A DNA stretch of 64,000 nucleotides from Bacillus sp. cl95 (GCF_900115925.1 NZ_FOYF01000003.1:380721-444720); one strand, 5' to 3'; counted from the stretch's first letter, positions 52,896 to 62,945 are shown. The notes: generated by a model from the letters alone, not told the origin. A program made the numbers and translations.

Positions 52896-53528
52896 ATGGA
52901 ATTACAATTAGCATTAGATTTAGTAAATATCCCAGAAGCAATTGAGCTGGTAAAAGAAGTAGAGGAACATATTGATATCGTTGAAATCGGTACACCGGTT
53001 GTAATTAACGAAGGTCTTCATGCTGTAAAAGCAGTTAAAAAAGCATTTCCTAACTTAAAGGTATTAGCAGACCTAAAAATCATGGATGCAGCTGGTTATG
53101 AAGTAATGAAAGCTTCTGAAGCAGGTGCTGATATCGTCACAATTCTTGGAACTGCTGAAGATATGTCTATTAAAGGTGCTGTTGAAGAAGCGAAAAAACA
53201 AGGTAAAAAAATCCTTGTTGATATGATTGCTGTAAAAGATCTTGCTGGACGTGCAAAAGAAGTGGACGCTATGGGTGTTGATTATATTTGTGTGCACACT
53301 GGCTACGATCTTCAAGCTGTTGGAAAGAACTCATTTGAAGATTTACAAACTATCAAAAGTGTTGTAAAAAATGCTAAAACTGCAATCGCAGGCGGTATTA
53401 AATTAGAAACACTTCCAGAAGTCATCAAAGTACAACCAGACCTTGTCATTGTAGGTGGCGGGATAACTGGACAAGCTGATAAAAAAGCTGCTGCTGCCAA
53501 AATGCAACAAATGATTAATCAAGGGTAA
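52896..53528 (+). CDS. hxlA: 3-hexulose-6-phosphate synthase
   Basis: A 210-residue TIM-barrel enzyme. QLALDLVNIPEAIELVKE, EIGTPVV, DLKIMDAAGYE and the phosphate site GGIKLETLPE and VGGGITGQAD are all canonical for HxlA/Hps. It condenses formaldehyde with ribulose 5-phosphate to hexulose 6-phosphate. TAGGAGTG precedes the ATG. It is the first gene of hxlAB and follows the HxlR element. Confidence 0.96.
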   Translation: MELQLALDLVNIPEAIELVKEVEEHIDIVEIGTPVVINEGLHAVKAVKKAFPNLKVLADLKIMDAAGYEVMKASEAGADIVTILGTAEDMSIKGAVEEAKKQGKKILVDMIAVKDLAGRAKEVDAMGVDYICVHTGYDLQAVGKNSFEDLQTIKSVVKNAKTAIAGGIKLETLPEVIKVQPDLVIVGGGITGQADKKAAAAKMQQMINQG

Positions 53529-53536
53529 TTCAGATC

Positions 53537-54094
53537 ATGAATACAACTCAATACCTAGCTGATATCATAAAAGAGTTAAATCGCTCTGTAGATTTAATTT
53601 CGAATGATGAAGCTGAAAAATTAGTAAATGGGATTCTTGAATCAAAAAAAATCTTTGTTGCAGGCGCAGGTAGATCTGGATTTATGGCCAAATCATTCGC
53701 CATGCGAATGATGCACATGGGGATTGATGCCTATGTGATTGGCGAAACAGTAGCCCCTAACTTTGAAAAAGATGACATCTTAATCATTGGATCAGGTTCA
53801 GGAGAAACAAAAGGTTTAGTTTCCATGGCTGAGAAAGCAAAAAGCATCGGTGGGACGATTGCAGCTGTAACCATTTTCCCTGAGTCCACTATTGGACAAT
53901 TAGCAGATATCACAATTAAGTTGCCTGGCTCACCTAAAGATCAGTCGGCGAATGATTTTAAGACGATTCAACCAATGGGCTCATTATTTGAGCAAACACT
54001 TTTACTATTTTACGACGCTGTGATTCTTCGGTTCATGGAGAAAAAAGGTTTGGATACCAATAAGATGTACGGTAGACACGCCAATTTAGAATAA
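53537..54094 (+). CDS. hxlB: 6-phospho-3-hexuloisomerase
   Basis: A 185-residue SIS-domain protein. [17 protein letters not shown] and [11 protein letters not shown] are the two sugar-phosphate loops of the family, with [17 protein letters not shown] later. It turns hexulose 6-phosphate into fructose 6-phosphate, the second step of formaldehyde fixation. The start lies eight bases after the hxlA stop, with AAGGG in the hxlA end. A terminator follows. Confidence 0.95.
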   Translation: MNTTQYLADIIKELNRSVDLISNDEAEKLVNGILESKKIFVAGAGRSGFMAKSFAMRMMHMGIDAYVIGETVAPNFEKDDILIIGSGSGETKGLVSMAEKAKSIGGTIAAVTIFPESTIGQLADITIKLPGSPKDQSANDFKTIQPMGSLFEQTLLLFYDAVILRFMEKKGLDTNKMYGRHANLE

Positions 54095-54119
54095 ATATAT
54101 TATTCCTCGAGTTCTAAAT

Positions 54120-54164
54120 AGGAAAGACCGCAAGCTGTTTCCATGCAAGATTGCGGTCTTTCTG
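54120..54164 (+). terminator. Terminator of hxlAB
   Basis: GAAAGACCGCAA pairs with TTGCGGTCTTTC, with T-rich flanks. Confidence 0.85.
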
Positions 54165-54209
54165 TTAGAATTAACTACTTCAATTTGTAAAAATTTTAGG
54201 AGTGATAAA

Positions 54210-54929
54210 ATGATTTCTTTAAATGGAAAAACTGCAATAGTTACTGGCGCAGGAAGAGGCATTGGACGTGCTACTGCTATCGCCTTAGCAAAAGAAGGCG
54301 TTCATTTAGGCCTAATCGGCTTAAATATGTCTAATCTAGAAAAGGTAGCTGCTGAACTAGCACAATTTGATGTAAAGGTTTCTGCAGCAACAGCAGATGT
54401 GACAGATCTTGAATCCGTTACCCATGCTGTTGAACATATCAAATCAGACTTAGGACCAATTGATATCCTAATCAACAATGCTGGTGTTGCTAAATTTGGT
54501 GGGTTCCTTGATCTAACACCAGAAGAATGGGAAAAAATCATCCAAGTCAATTTAATGGGTGTGTATAATGTAACAAGAGCAGTATTACCAGGAATGATCG
54601 AAAGAAAATCAGGAGATATCATCAATATCTCTTCATCTGCTGGCCAAAAAGGTGCTCCTGTTACAAGTGCTTACAGTGCTTCTAAATTCGCTGTTTTAGG
54701 GCTAACAGAATCACTTATGCTAGAAGTAAGAAAACATAATGTCCGTGTTACTGCTTTAACACCAAGTACGGTCGTTACAGATTTAGCCATTGATACAAAT
54801 CTTGTTAAAGGCAATGAAGAAAACGTTATGCACCCAGAAGACCTTGCAGAATTAGTCGTGGCTAGTTTAAAATTTAATCCAAGAGTATTCATTAAAACAG
54901 CTGGATTATGGTCAACAAATCCATCATAA
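54210..54929 (+). CDS. SDR family oxidoreductase, FabG-like
   Basis: A 239-residue short-chain dehydrogenase. The NAD(P) site is [10 protein letters not shown], then NNAG, the active SSSAGQKG serine and YSASK. It is close to 3-ketoacyl-ACP reductases and often annotated as such in bacilli; the real substrate is open. GGAGTG precedes the ATG. It follows hxlAB after a terminator in the same direction. Formaldehyde or aldehyde-related metabolism is possible by context only. Confidence 0.88.
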   Translation: MISLNGKTAIVTGAGRGIGRATAIALAKEGVHLGLIGLNMSNLEKVAAELAQFDVKVSAATADVTDLESVTHAVEHIKSDLGPIDILINNAGVAKFGGFLDLTPEEWEKIIQVNLMGVYNVTRAVLPGMIERKSGDIINISSSAGQKGAPVTSAYSASKFAVLGLTESLMLEVRKHNVRVTALTPSTVVTDLAIDTNLVKGNEENVMHPEDLAELVVASLKFNPRVFIKTAGLWSTNPS

Positions 54930-54930
54930 A

Positions 54931-54963
54931 ACGAAGCAGATCCAGTGGGGTCTGCTTCTTTAG
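54931..54963 (+). terminator. Terminator of the SDR gene
   Basis: GAAGCAGATCC pairs with GGTCTGCTTC, followed by TTTAG. Confidence 0.8.
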
Positions 54964-54988
54964 TACGTACAAAATACTCTTATATGTA

Positions 54989-55252
54989 TCAGTGATACAA
55001 GGACATTACTTTCTCTAAATCGACAATTAACTGGTTAACTTCATTCTGTGCTAAGCGTACAAGCATTTGATCGTATAAAGTAATAATTTGCCCATCCTCT
55101 TCATGCTGATGTTTTTTTAAATAATGATAAATATTAATTAACTGGTCTTCATTAAGGACCGACTCTGTTTCGAAATCCTTAACTTTCTGTAAGGAAAATT
55201 CATTGATAGTCGAATCAAATTCACCTGCAATAATGTTCCCTTTCACGAACAT
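54989..55252 (-). CDS. Hypothetical protein
   Basis: An 87-residue acidic protein, helical in outline, that I do not recognise (MFVKGNIIAGEFDSTINEF at the start). GGAG lies seven bases before the ATG at 55252; a longer start at 55294 lacks a ribosome site. No neighbour explains it. Confidence 0.6.
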   Translation of the reverse strand: MFVKGNIIAGEFDSTINEFSLQKVKDFETESVLNEDQLINIYHYLKKHQHEEDGQIITLYDQMLVRLAQNEVNQLIVDLEKVMSLYH

Positions 55253-55447
55253 CCTCTCACTCCTCAAAGTCAGTATAGGATAGTTTTCCCACATAATATG
55301 TTAAATAAATCTTAACTCCTCAAATTTAAAAAATATGAAGGCTTTTCAAATGTTTGATTTATACCTTAGCATCATGAGACATGGGGACGGTTCCTGCGTA
55401 TCACTCGAGAACCGAAATACCACTTCAATTAGTGAAATTATCGCTAC

Positions 55448-55480
55448 AAAAAGAGCCTTATCCACGAATGGATAAGGCTC
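55448..55480 (-). terminator. Terminator
   Basis: GAGCCTTATCCA pairs with TGGATAAGGCTC around CGAA or TTCG, followed by five T on the minus strand. It is downstream of the YdeI gene on that strand. Confidence 0.85.
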
Positions 55481-55508
55481 CCATATTATGCAAGAACAAT
55501 CTTCGCCA

Positions 55509-55530
55509 CACACTCAACATGTGTTGAGTG
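55509..55530. repeat. Diverged 22-bp repeat, copy B
   Basis: CACACTCAACATGTGTTGAGTG contains a perfect 9-bp inverted repeat with a TG centre, and matches copy A at 43508-43529 at 19 of 22 positions. Confidence 0.55.
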
Positions 55531-55638
55531 CGAAAACACCAAAGGCCCCTGGTGAGTTTACAAATTCAAAACAGCCCTCGATAGTTAAAACAACAACTTT
55601 ATAAGAACTTAGCCTTTCCGTCTTTCTCATAGAATATC

Positions 55639-56232
55639 CTAATCACTTAAACCCTTACCATTGAGAATCTGCTGCACATATTTTTCAATCCTAGACACTC
55701 TAGTTTTGGATTGTTTGGCTTGAGAGAAATGAAGGAGGTATGCTCTTTGACGTCCTGGAGTCAATGCTTCAAAAGCAGTTTTTAAGTCAGGCATTTCATC
55801 AAATTTATTTTGAAGTTCTTCAGGAATTATGTATTCTGTTGTCTTTTTGAATTCTACTTCCAAACCGGCTTTTTCAACTTCAATGGCTTCATGAATATAG
55901 GCCTTTATAATGGGTTCCATATTAATTATTTCTTGGACATTGGTGAACCGAATCTGACGTGCCGCCTGTACATTCTCCGTTTGTTGGATTAGAATTCCAT
56001 GAGTATCCTTTAACAAGGCACCTTTGTGAAAAAGAAGCGCACAATATTCTTTAAATCCATGTATTAAAACGATGTTTTTGTTCTCAAACATGTAACAAGG
56101 ATGCATCCACTTAATATCTTCGGTCAACTCACAGTCAAGAACTATATTTCTCAATGCCTCAAATTCTTCTTTCCACTGTTTAGTTTTTCTTAAAAACCCA
56201 TCAACCTTACGATTCTTTCTACTATCTGTCAT
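55639..56232 (-). CDS. YdeI family protein (DUF1801-like fold)
   Basis: The 197-residue protein matches the YdeI family of bacilli: KVDGFLRKTKQWKEEFEALR, IKWMHPCYMF, HGFKEYCALLFHKGALL, and the C-terminal ALTPGRQRAYLLHFSQAKQ of the OmpD-associated part. The function is unclear. GGAGTG precedes the ATG; the first in-frame codon is TTG at 56235, but ATG at 56232 is preferred. It ends in the terminator at 55448. Confidence 0.88.
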   Translation of the reverse strand: MTDSRKNRKVDGFLRKTKQWKEEFEALRNIVLDCELTEDIKWMHPCYMFENKNIVLIHGFKEYCALLFHKGALLKDTHGILIQQTENVQAARQIRFTNVQEIINMEPIIKAYIHEAIEVEKAGLEVEFKKTTEYIIPEELQNKFDEMPDLKTAFEALTPGRQRAYLLHFSQAKQSKTRVSRIEKYVQQILNGKGLSD

Positions 56233-56318
56233 CAAGGAACACTCCTATTCAATATTTGAAAGCAATGCCTGTTCCCTATTCCACAAAAACTTTAACGGAC
56301 TAAGGGACATACACCATC

Positions 56319-57204
56319 TTATGATCTTTTGAAAATTTCTTTATCAATTAAATCGACTGCCGAAATCTTTTCATAAAAGTAATCTATTTTCATTTTGTCT
56401 TCAGTATCTAGTTCTTCATAATTCTCGTCAATAAACAGTAACCACTCTTTTTCTAACTCTTCAGTCGTTTTCCCATAAATTTCTTGGAATTTTTTGTCCA
56501 GACTGCTTTGGTTATATACCTTTTCAAATTTTTCTAATCCATAAGTTTCGATTAAATATGTGACAAATGACCCGGCGTGTGTATAACTCATCCATTGGAG
56601 ACTCAAATCTTTGAACTCCACTATTGGTGTACGAAATAAAGCATCATCACTTTCGACACTGACTAATTTATGTAAAGGAATCGTTTTTTGAGACATGACA
56701 AAATTCTTCATGACTTTATGGACAGGATATTCCTGCTTGCCGTATTTGTTTTCCATAAATATTGCGAATCCCTCTTGGGTGATATACCCTTTACTTGAAT
56801 CAAAGTTATCGCCATACCCTAATAAAGAATGTGTTAATTCATGAACAAGGGGATATTGCCCTTTTCTAATTGAGTACAACTTAATTTCGGACCTGAGCCC
56901 CCATGATGGTTGATCTCCCTCCAAAAGAAAGACATTTATTCGTTGGGATGGAACATAGCCCGTATCGATATACTGATGTATATTATTATAGGCGGTTGAG
57001 AGTTCCTTTTTTTATGGAGTCTACAGTTGATTTCGGTGCCTTCACAGTATTGAATACCTTAAAAGTGATCCTTCCGTCATCCGTTATTAAAATGTTTTCC
57101 TCAGATTTTTTCTTGGGTTCCTCTTTTGTTGGAAGCGATGCTTCATTTGAGCATGCCGTTAATACTAGTAAAGATATTAAAGTAGCTTTTAGTATTGTCT
57201 TCAT
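56319..57204 (-). pseudogene. Lipoprotein with HExxH metalloprotease motif, frameshifted
   Basis: The first frame starts at 57204 (GGGAG ribosome site) with a lipoprotein signal ending LLVLTACSN (lipobox LTAC), then reads on to KKGTLN and stops near 56985. The next frame resumes with YNNIHQYIDTGYVPSQ and holds VHELTHSLLG, an HExxH zinc motif, and a helical C-terminus. Removing one C near 56988-56990 restores a lipoprotein of about 294 residues. It is either a one-base insertion or a sequencing error. If intact it would be an extracytoplasmic metallopeptidase of unknown substrate. Confidence 0.82.
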
Positions 57205-57384
57205 TTTCTCCCACTCTTTATACAACTCACCTAAATTCAGAGCCTGTCCCCCATTACGCACTGCGAGTCATACCCCTTACTCAAGATTGTTTATTTAGTA
57301 GAACTCAATTATACTTTTAATATGTAAAGTTTTCCATATTGCTAACAATATCTGAATCTTAATCATTAAAAAGGTGGTAAAAAA

Positions 57385-57756
57385 ATGAAACTTGGCGCAT
57401 TTTCTGTAAGTTTAAATGTTAAAGACATTGAAATCTCCAAATCTTTTTACGAAAACCTCGGGTTTCAAGTTTTTGGCGGAGATATTACCCAGAATTGGCT
57501 TATTATGAAGAATGAAAATTGCATTATTGGACTATTCCAAGGGATGTTTGAACAAAACATCATGACATTTAATCCGGGATGGAATGAAAATGCCGAAAAT
57601 CTCGAGTCGTTTACAGACATTCGAGAAATTCAAAAACAACTTAAAGAAAAAGGAATCAAAATGCTAACTGAAGCAAATGAATCAAGTGAAGGACCCGCAT
57701 ATTTTACAATAGAAGATCCAGATGGAAATCAGATTCTTGTGGACCAACACAGATAA
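57385..57756 (+). CDS. VOC (glyoxalase) family protein
   Basis: A 123-residue VOC protein with NVKDIEISKSFYENLGFQVF and the end FTIEDPDGNQILVDQH. Similar small proteins are often named glyoxalase or bleomycin resistance, without proof of function. GGTGG precedes the ATG. It is monocistronic. Confidence 0.85.
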   Translation: MKLGAFSVSLNVKDIEISKSFYENLGFQVFGGDITQNWLIMKNENCIIGLFQGMFEQNIMTFNPGWNENAENLESFTDIREIQKQLKEKGIKMLTEANESSEGPAYFTIEDPDGNQILVDQHR

Positions 57757-57874
57757 AATCACATAAAGGCCAGTCCTACATTCCATTAAGACTTCAACGG
57801 AATGAGGGACAGGCCATTAGTTATTTGACACATGCGCACTAGGGGACAGGTCCCTTACATTCAAACAATCATTT

Positions 57875-58648
57875 TTAACTCTTCCCATGAATCAATCCTA
57901 TCAACTTCTCCAACCCATCCAACAATCTAGGTGAAGGTCTACAGTACAACTCTTCTTCAAGAATCAGTATTCGCTCTTCACTTGGCAAGCCTAACTCCTC
58001 AAAACCAGGACGTTTCAAAACAATATTCTCCTGAACCTTTTCCTTCCTGACACCGACCCATGCCAAGCAAATATAATCCGGTTTTCGTTTCACTACGTCT
58101 TCCCAATCCGTCTGTACACTTGCCAATTCCACATCAGCAAAAGTATTCTCCGCTCCTGCTGCTTCAGATATATCCGTCAACCAATTGTGTTTGCCTGGAG
58201 TAAAGATCGGTTTTGGCCACCATTCCCAATAGAGTTTTGGTCTACTGGGAGACTGCGCACAAAGTTTCTTCAGCTTATTTAAACGCTCACGAAACTCATT
58301 CGCAGCCTCAATCCCTCGTTCCTTCTCGCCCACTGCTTCTCCAGTTTTGACTAAGTCATTTTCAATATCCTGAAGTGAGGCAGGATTTAAGACAATATGA
58401 GGAATTCCCCGTTCAACTAGGGCATCCACATTTTTCTCCATCCCCGGTACACTAAGGGATGCCAGCACTAAGTCTGGTTTCAGTTCTTCTACAAGGTCCA
58501 TATTGATGGATAAGTCCGGGCCTAAGTTGGGTAGATGGGCAATGGATTCGGGCCAATCTGAAAAGTCATCTACTCCAACTAGCATATGTGATAACCCTAA
58601 GTACTCCATCAATTCGGTGTTACTTGGACATAAAGAAATGACTCTCAT
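57875..58648 (-). CDS. BtuF-like (cobalamin-binding family) protein without signal peptide
   Basis: A 257-residue protein with the fold of periplasmic binding proteins of the iron/B12 type. MRVISLCPSNTELMEYLG, VDDFSDWPES, and RPSPRLLDGLEKL are typical of bacterial cobalamin-binding family proteins. No signal peptide or lipobox is present, so the protein is probably cytoplasmic, which is unusual for a binding protein but known for this branch. The ATG at 58648 has GTGGTGAAAG in front. No permease gene is near. Confidence 0.78.
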   Translation of the reverse strand: MRVISLCPSNTELMEYLGLSHMLVGVDDFSDWPESIAHLPNLGPDLSINMDLVEELKPDLVLASLSVPGMEKNVDALVERGIPHIVLNPASLQDIENDLVKTGEAVGEKERGIEAANEFRERLNKLKKLCAQSPSRPKLYWEWWPKPIFTPGKHNWLTDISEAAGAENTFADVELASVQTDWEDVVKRKPDYICLAWVGVRKEKVQENIVLKRPGFEELGLPSEERILILEEELYCRPSPRLLDGLEKLIGLIHGKS

Positions 58649-58707
58649 TCTTTCACCACTTTCTTTGTGCATACGTTTTCTTAATACAAAAATTGAGATT
58701 CATAAAC

Positions 58708-59970
58708 TTACTCTTTAGTAGATTTCTTATCTCGAAGCATGATTACTACTTCAGTCCCCTTACCAAGTTCACTTTTGTAGGTAATCGTTCCGTTCATTTT
58801 TTCGATGATTCTTAATGAAACAGAAGTTCCTAAACCGGTTCCTCTGTCTTTTGTTGTGTAAAATAGAGTGCCTATTCGTTCTAGTTGTTCGGGGTCCATC
58901 CCCTTGCCGCTATCTGATATCGTAACAACAATTTTTTCTGAAAGTTTCTCCAGCTTAATACTCACTTTACCGTTCGCAGGAGTTGCTTCAATGGCATTCT
59001 TTATGAGATTTACAAGTACTTGTTTCAACTGGCTGCGGTCTGTGTGTACATAGACAGCTTCCTCAAGTTCGCATTCCAGTTCAACCCCTTCTTTCGTGGC
59101 CATGGCTTGTAAGAGATAATGTACATTTCGAATAGATTCTGAGAGATGAATACGCTCTATTTTATCAAACTGTGGCTTTGCAAAATTCAGATAATCATCG
59201 ATAATCGATTCAGCTCTGTTTAGTTCGCTCAATACTAACGATATATATTGAAAGTTTGGTTCCTTCTCTTGGTTATGCATGAGTTGTAAGAATCCTTTCA
59301 CGACTGTGAGTGGATTTCTGATTTCATGGGCAATGGATGCGGCAAGTTCTCCTAACGTGTTTAACTTTTCTGCCTTTTGTATTTCTTTTTTCATATTTTT
59401 GCGTTCCACATATATCTCATTCAATACTGATGCGAACCAAACGGATGCAATCTGAATCGCTCCAAACAATAAGACATTCATGATGATTTCGCAGCTATCA
59501 TCAAAGCTTAAATTCGCTGAAAAAATATAAATGAGTAAAATGAATAGCATCACAAATGAAGGCCATAAAGTAATCAGCACGCTCATCTTAATTCTTTTCT
59601 TGCTATCGTATTTCCAAAATTTCCGTGAATAAATAAAAGGGACGATAAATGCCAAGACTCCACTTAAAATACCAAACCAAAGGGCGTCTCCGCCTAGATA
59701 AGTTCTTGTCAGAATATAGGAAAGAAATACGATAACACCAGCGATGGGTCCCCCTTGCAATGATCCAAGTATCGAAGGGACATATCTTAAATCCCAAAAG
59801 AGACCATAATCGTAAAATGAAAAAATCATGCAGAGAAACAGGGTAATTCCGTGTAAAGCACCTATTACATACGGTGACTCCCCCATTTTCCTATTTTCAA
59901 AGAAAACGTTCATAATAAAATTCGGCATTAAAATGATTAGAACATTTAATAATAGTTTTTCAATCAGCAT
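58708..59970 (-). CDS. Sensor histidine kinase, KinB-like (5TMR-LYT type)
   Basis: A 420-residue kinase. Six to seven transmembrane segments in the first 190 residues resemble the LytS/KinB sensing region. The HisKA motif is GELAASIAHEIRNPLTVVKGF near residue 215, and the ATPase part has NLIKNAIEAT and GKGMDPEQL. The phosphorylated histidine is the H of HEIRNP. No response regulator is beside it, as for the orphan sporulation kinases that feed Spo0F. The name KinB cannot be proven. Confidence 0.85.
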   Translation of the reverse strand: MLIEKLLLNVLIILMPNFIMNVFFENRKMGESPYVIGALHGITLFLCMIFSFYDYGLFWDLRYVPSILGSLQGGPIAGVIVFLSYILTRTYLGGDALWFGILSGVLAFIVPFIYSRKFWKYDSKKRIKMSVLITLWPSFVMLFILLIYIFSANLSFDDSCEIIMNVLLFGAIQIASVWFASVLNEIYVERKNMKKEIQKAEKLNTLGELAASIAHEIRNPLTVVKGFLQLMHNQEKEPNFQYISLVLSELNRAESIIDDYLNFAKPQFDKIERIHLSESIRNVHYLLQAMATKEGVELECELEEAVYVHTDRSQLKQVLVNLIKNAIEATPANGKVSIKLEKLSEKIVVTISDSGKGMDPEQLERIGTLFYTTKDRGTGLGTSVSLRIIEKMNGTITYKSELGKGTEVVIMLRDKKSTKE

Positions 59971-60065
59971 CCTAACATCCCCTTGATGTATCTTCCTCTC
60001 TTAAGATACGACAAAGTTCAACCTTATCCCTGCCAAACCTTTGATAATTGCACTCTTAATTACAA

Positions 60066-60094
60066 ATAAAGCCCCTTGCATGGCAAGGAGCTCT
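60066..60094 (-). terminator. Terminator of the aminotransferase operon
   Basis: GCTCCTTGC pairs with GCAAGGGGC around CAT, followed by TTTATTTG on the minus strand. Confidence 0.75.
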
Positions 60095-60101
60095 CTGTAT
60101 C

Positions 60102-61454
60102 TTATTTAATTTGATCAAGCGAATCCACAAGCGTCTTTACGACAAAATCTAAATCTTCTTCCTCAATGTTCAATGGAGGTGAAATCGTTAGGACATTGTT
60201 AAAGCCTGCGACGGTGAATCCGTTCTTGCCGATAATCAACCCTTTCTGTTTACAAAAGCCGATTACTTTGTTCACCAGGTCAGTTTCTAAAGGGTCTTTT
60301 GTCGTTTTGTCCTTCACCAATTCAAGACCAATTAGCAAGCCTTTCCCGCGAACGTCACCAACAAGCGGATGAGCTTGCAGAAGAATTTTTAAATCGTTTA
60401 GAACTTTCTCGCCGAGTTCGGCTGATCGCTCAAACAGTTTCTCGTTTTCCATGATCTCGATATTTTTCAATGCGAGGGCACAGGCGGCAGGATTTCCTCC
60501 GAATGTATTGACATGACGGAAGAAATCATAGTCATCACTACCTTTAAATTCCTCATAAATCTCCTTACGAACGGCTGTTGCAGATAAAGGTAAATACGCA
60601 CTCGTTATTCCTTTAGCCATTGTGATAATATCTGGTTTGACATCTTCGTGCATGTATCCAAAAGCTTTACCAGTACGACCAAATCCGCAGATAACTTCAT
60701 CAGAAATCAGCAATGCTCCGTGTTTTTCACAAACTTCTTTTGCTGCTTTCATGTATCCTTTCGGAGGAGTTAAGACTCCACCACCCGTAATGATTGGTTC
60801 CATAATCATCGCCGCAATGGTCTCGCTTAATTCCCAAGTCATCACACGGTCGATGTCCTTAACGGAACCGATTTCTGAGGGATTGGCTGCACTGCAATCA
60901 TCACGATAAGTATCAGGAGGGGCAATGTGAATAAATCCAGGTGCAAGGGGTTCATATTTGTATTTCCTTTGCGCTTGGCCAGTCGCTGCTAATGCTCCCA
61001 TTGAGTTCCCATGATACGCTCTGTATCTGGAAACGATTTTATAGCGGCCATGCTCACCTTTTTGCTGATGATACTGTCTGGCAATTTTGAAGGCGGTTTC
61101 GTTTGCTTCAGATCCACTATTGGAGAAAAAGATCACATAGCCTCCGCCAAGCATTTCGTTCAACTTCTCAGCAAGCTTAATGGCTGGGATATGACTTTGC
61201 GTTAGTGGAAAATACGCCATTTCCTTCAACTGTTCATAGGCAGCTTGCGCGAGCTCTTCTCTTCCGTAGCCAACATTCACACACCACAATCCTGCCATCG
61301 CGTCCAAGTATCGGTTTCCATCAGCATCGGTAATCCAGGACCCTTGCGCTTTTTCGGCAACAAGAGTCGCATCTGGATTGTAAGGCTTCATGGAGTGCCA
61401 AACGTATTGTTCATCCTGCTTTTGCAGGTTTTCTGTGCGGCTGATACTAACCAA
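60102..61454 (-). CDS. Omega-aminotransferase, class III (PLP)
   Basis: A class-III aminotransferase of about 450 residues. PLP lysine lies in MAKGITSAYLP, the aspartate in LISDEVICGFGRTG, and the substrate loop in FFSNSGSEANE. It most likely moves the amino group of beta-alanine or another omega-amino acid to pyruvate or 2-oxoglutarate. The best start is TTG at 61454 because GGGAGGAG lies six bases upstream; an ATG at 61478, touching the stop of the preceding gene, is the alternative. Downstream of mmsA in one operon. Confidence 0.88.
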   Translation of the reverse strand: MVSISRTENLQKQDEQYVWHSMKPYNPDATLVAEKAQGSWITDADGNRYLDAMAGLWCVNVGYGREELAQAAYEQLKEMAYFPLTQSHIPAIKLAEKLNEMLGGGYVIFFSNSGSEANETAFKIARQYHQQKGEHGRYKIVSRYRAYHGNSMGALAATGQAQRKYKYEPLAPGFIHIAPPDTYRDDCSAANPSEIGSVKDIDRVMTWELSETIAAMIMEPIITGGGVLTPPKGYMKAAKEVCEKHGALLISDEVICGFGRTGKAFGYMHEDVKPDIITMAKGITSAYLPLSATAVRKEIYEEFKGSDDYDFFRHVNTFGGNPAACALALKNIEIMENEKLFERSAELGEKVLNDLKILLQAHPLVGDVRGKGLLIGLELVKDKTTKDPLETDLVNKVIGFCKQKGLIIGKNGFTVAGFNNVLTISPPLNIEEEDLDFVVKTLVDSLDQIK

Positions 61455-61478
61455 AGTGTTCTCCTCCCTTGCCACCAT

Positions 61479-62945
61479 TTAGTTTTCGAATCTGGAAGTA
61501 ATCATTTTTTTACGAGTAAAGAAGTTCACACCATCTTTTCCGTTCACATGAAGGTCTCCATAGAAGGAATCCTTCCACCCTGAGAACGGGAAGAAAGCCA
61601 TCGTCGCTGGAACGCCAACATTAACTCCAAGCATGCCTGCATCTGCTTCTTCACGGAATGTACGCACTGCTTTGGCGTTATTAGTATAGATTGTTGCACC
61701 GTTTCCGTATCTTGATTTTCTGAGGAATTCGAGACCTTCATCCAAGTCTTTCGCACGAAGGATGCTCAACACTGGTGCGAAAATTTCTTCTTTCGCAATT
61801 GTCATGTCAGGTTTCACATGATCGAATAATGTTGGACCTAAGAAGTTTCCTTCTGGATTATCATGCATTTCACGACGGCCGTCTCTGATTAAATCGGCAC
61901 CTTCTAAAATTCCTTTTTCAATATAGCCAAGCACCTTATCGCGGTGTTCTTTACGGATAACAGGTGTCAATAAGACGGTATCATCCATGCCGTTTCCGAC
62001 TTTCAATTCATCTGCCTTGTCTTTCAGCGCTTTAACGAAAGTTTCGTTTTCCCCTACAATGACGACTGCGCTACACGCCATACAACGTTGACCCGCGCTA
62101 CCAAAAGTAGAGCTGATGATTTGCTGCACCGCTTTTTCAGGATCTGCATCCGGCATCACAATATGATGGTTTTTTGCGCCAGAAAGAGCTTGAACGCGTT
62201 TACCACGAGAAGCAGCTTGCTCATACACGTATTTGGCAACAGGCTGTGAGCCTACGAATGAAATGGCGGCGATATCTTCATTTTCTAACAATGCATTAAC
62301 GACATCATGCGCACCATGGACGACGTTTAACACACCAGCCGGAGCTCCTGCTTTGAAGAACAATTCTGCCAATCTATTAGCTAAAATCGGCGTGCGTTCA
62401 GATGGCTTCAAGACGAATGTGTTTCCACATGCTACCGCAAGAGGGAACATCCAAAGAGGGACCATCATCGGGAAATTGAAAGGTGTGATTCCCCCTACCA
62501 CTCCAAGTGGATAACGGAACATTTCAGAGTCGATTTCTTCGGCAATTCCTGATAAGGATTCACCCATCATAAGCGTCGGTGCACCTGAAGCAAACTCAAC
62601 ACATTCGATGCCGCGTTGAACTTCGCCGTAGGCTTCTTTGTAAGCCTTACCATTTTCCTGCACGATCAACTTTGCCAATTCTTCATGTTGCTCGGTTAAA
62701 AGGTTATGATATTTAAATAGAATTCTAGCTCTTTTCGGGACGGGCACGTTCTTCCAAGTCTTAAATGCCTCTTTTGCTGCCGCAACTGCTTTATTCACAT
62801 CCTCTTTCGTCGAAATCGGAACCTTCGCCAGAATTTCATTAGTAGCCGGGTTCGGCACCTCAAGTGATTGCGTGCTGCTTGATTCAACCCATTCACCATT
62901 CACAAAGTTCTTTAATACGGAGATATCATTCTTAATCACAGTCAT
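61479..62945 (-). CDS. mmsA: Methylmalonate-semialdehyde dehydrogenase (CoA-acylating)
   Basis: The 488-residue ALDH-family enzyme has the MmsA/IolA marks: [20 protein letters not shown], the nucleophile Cys in GQRCMACS and the EIFAPVLSI block. It turns methylmalonate or malonate semialdehyde and CoA into propionyl-CoA or acetyl-CoA. With the omega-aminotransferase downstream it forms a beta-alanine (or valine) breakdown pathway. AAGGAGG precedes the ATG. The iolA role is possible, but no inositol genes are near. Confidence 0.93.
   Translation of the reverse strand: MTVIKNDISVLKNFVNGEWVESSSTQSLEVPNPATNEILAKVPISTKEDVNKAVAAAKEAFKTWKNVPVPKRARILFKYHNLLTEQHEELAKLIVQENGKAYKEAYGEVQRGIECVEFASGAPTLMMGESLSGIAEEIDSEMFRYPLGVVGGITPFNFPMMVPLWMFPLAVACGNTFVLKPSERTPILANRLAELFFKAGAPAGVLNVVHGAHDVVNALLENEDIAAISFVGSQPVAKYVYEQAASRGKRVQALSGAKNHHIVMPDADPEKAVQQIISSTFGSAGQRCMACSAVVIVGENETFVKALKDKADELKVGNGMDDTVLLTPVIRKEHRDKVLGYIEKGILEGADLIRDGRREMHDNPEGNFLGPTLFDHVKPDMTIAKEEIFAPVLSILRAKDLDEGLEFLRKSRYGNGATIYTNNAKAVRTFREEADAGMLGVNVGVPATMAFFPFSGWKDSFYGDLHVNGKDGVNFFTRKKMITSRFEN

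Larger units (their letters stand above)
55295..55638. other. Intergenic stretch with repeats
   Basis: About 340 bases without a gene. It holds a degenerate GGGGAC element (55381), a minus-strand terminator (55448) and the 22-bp repeat copy B (55509). Confidence 0.6.
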
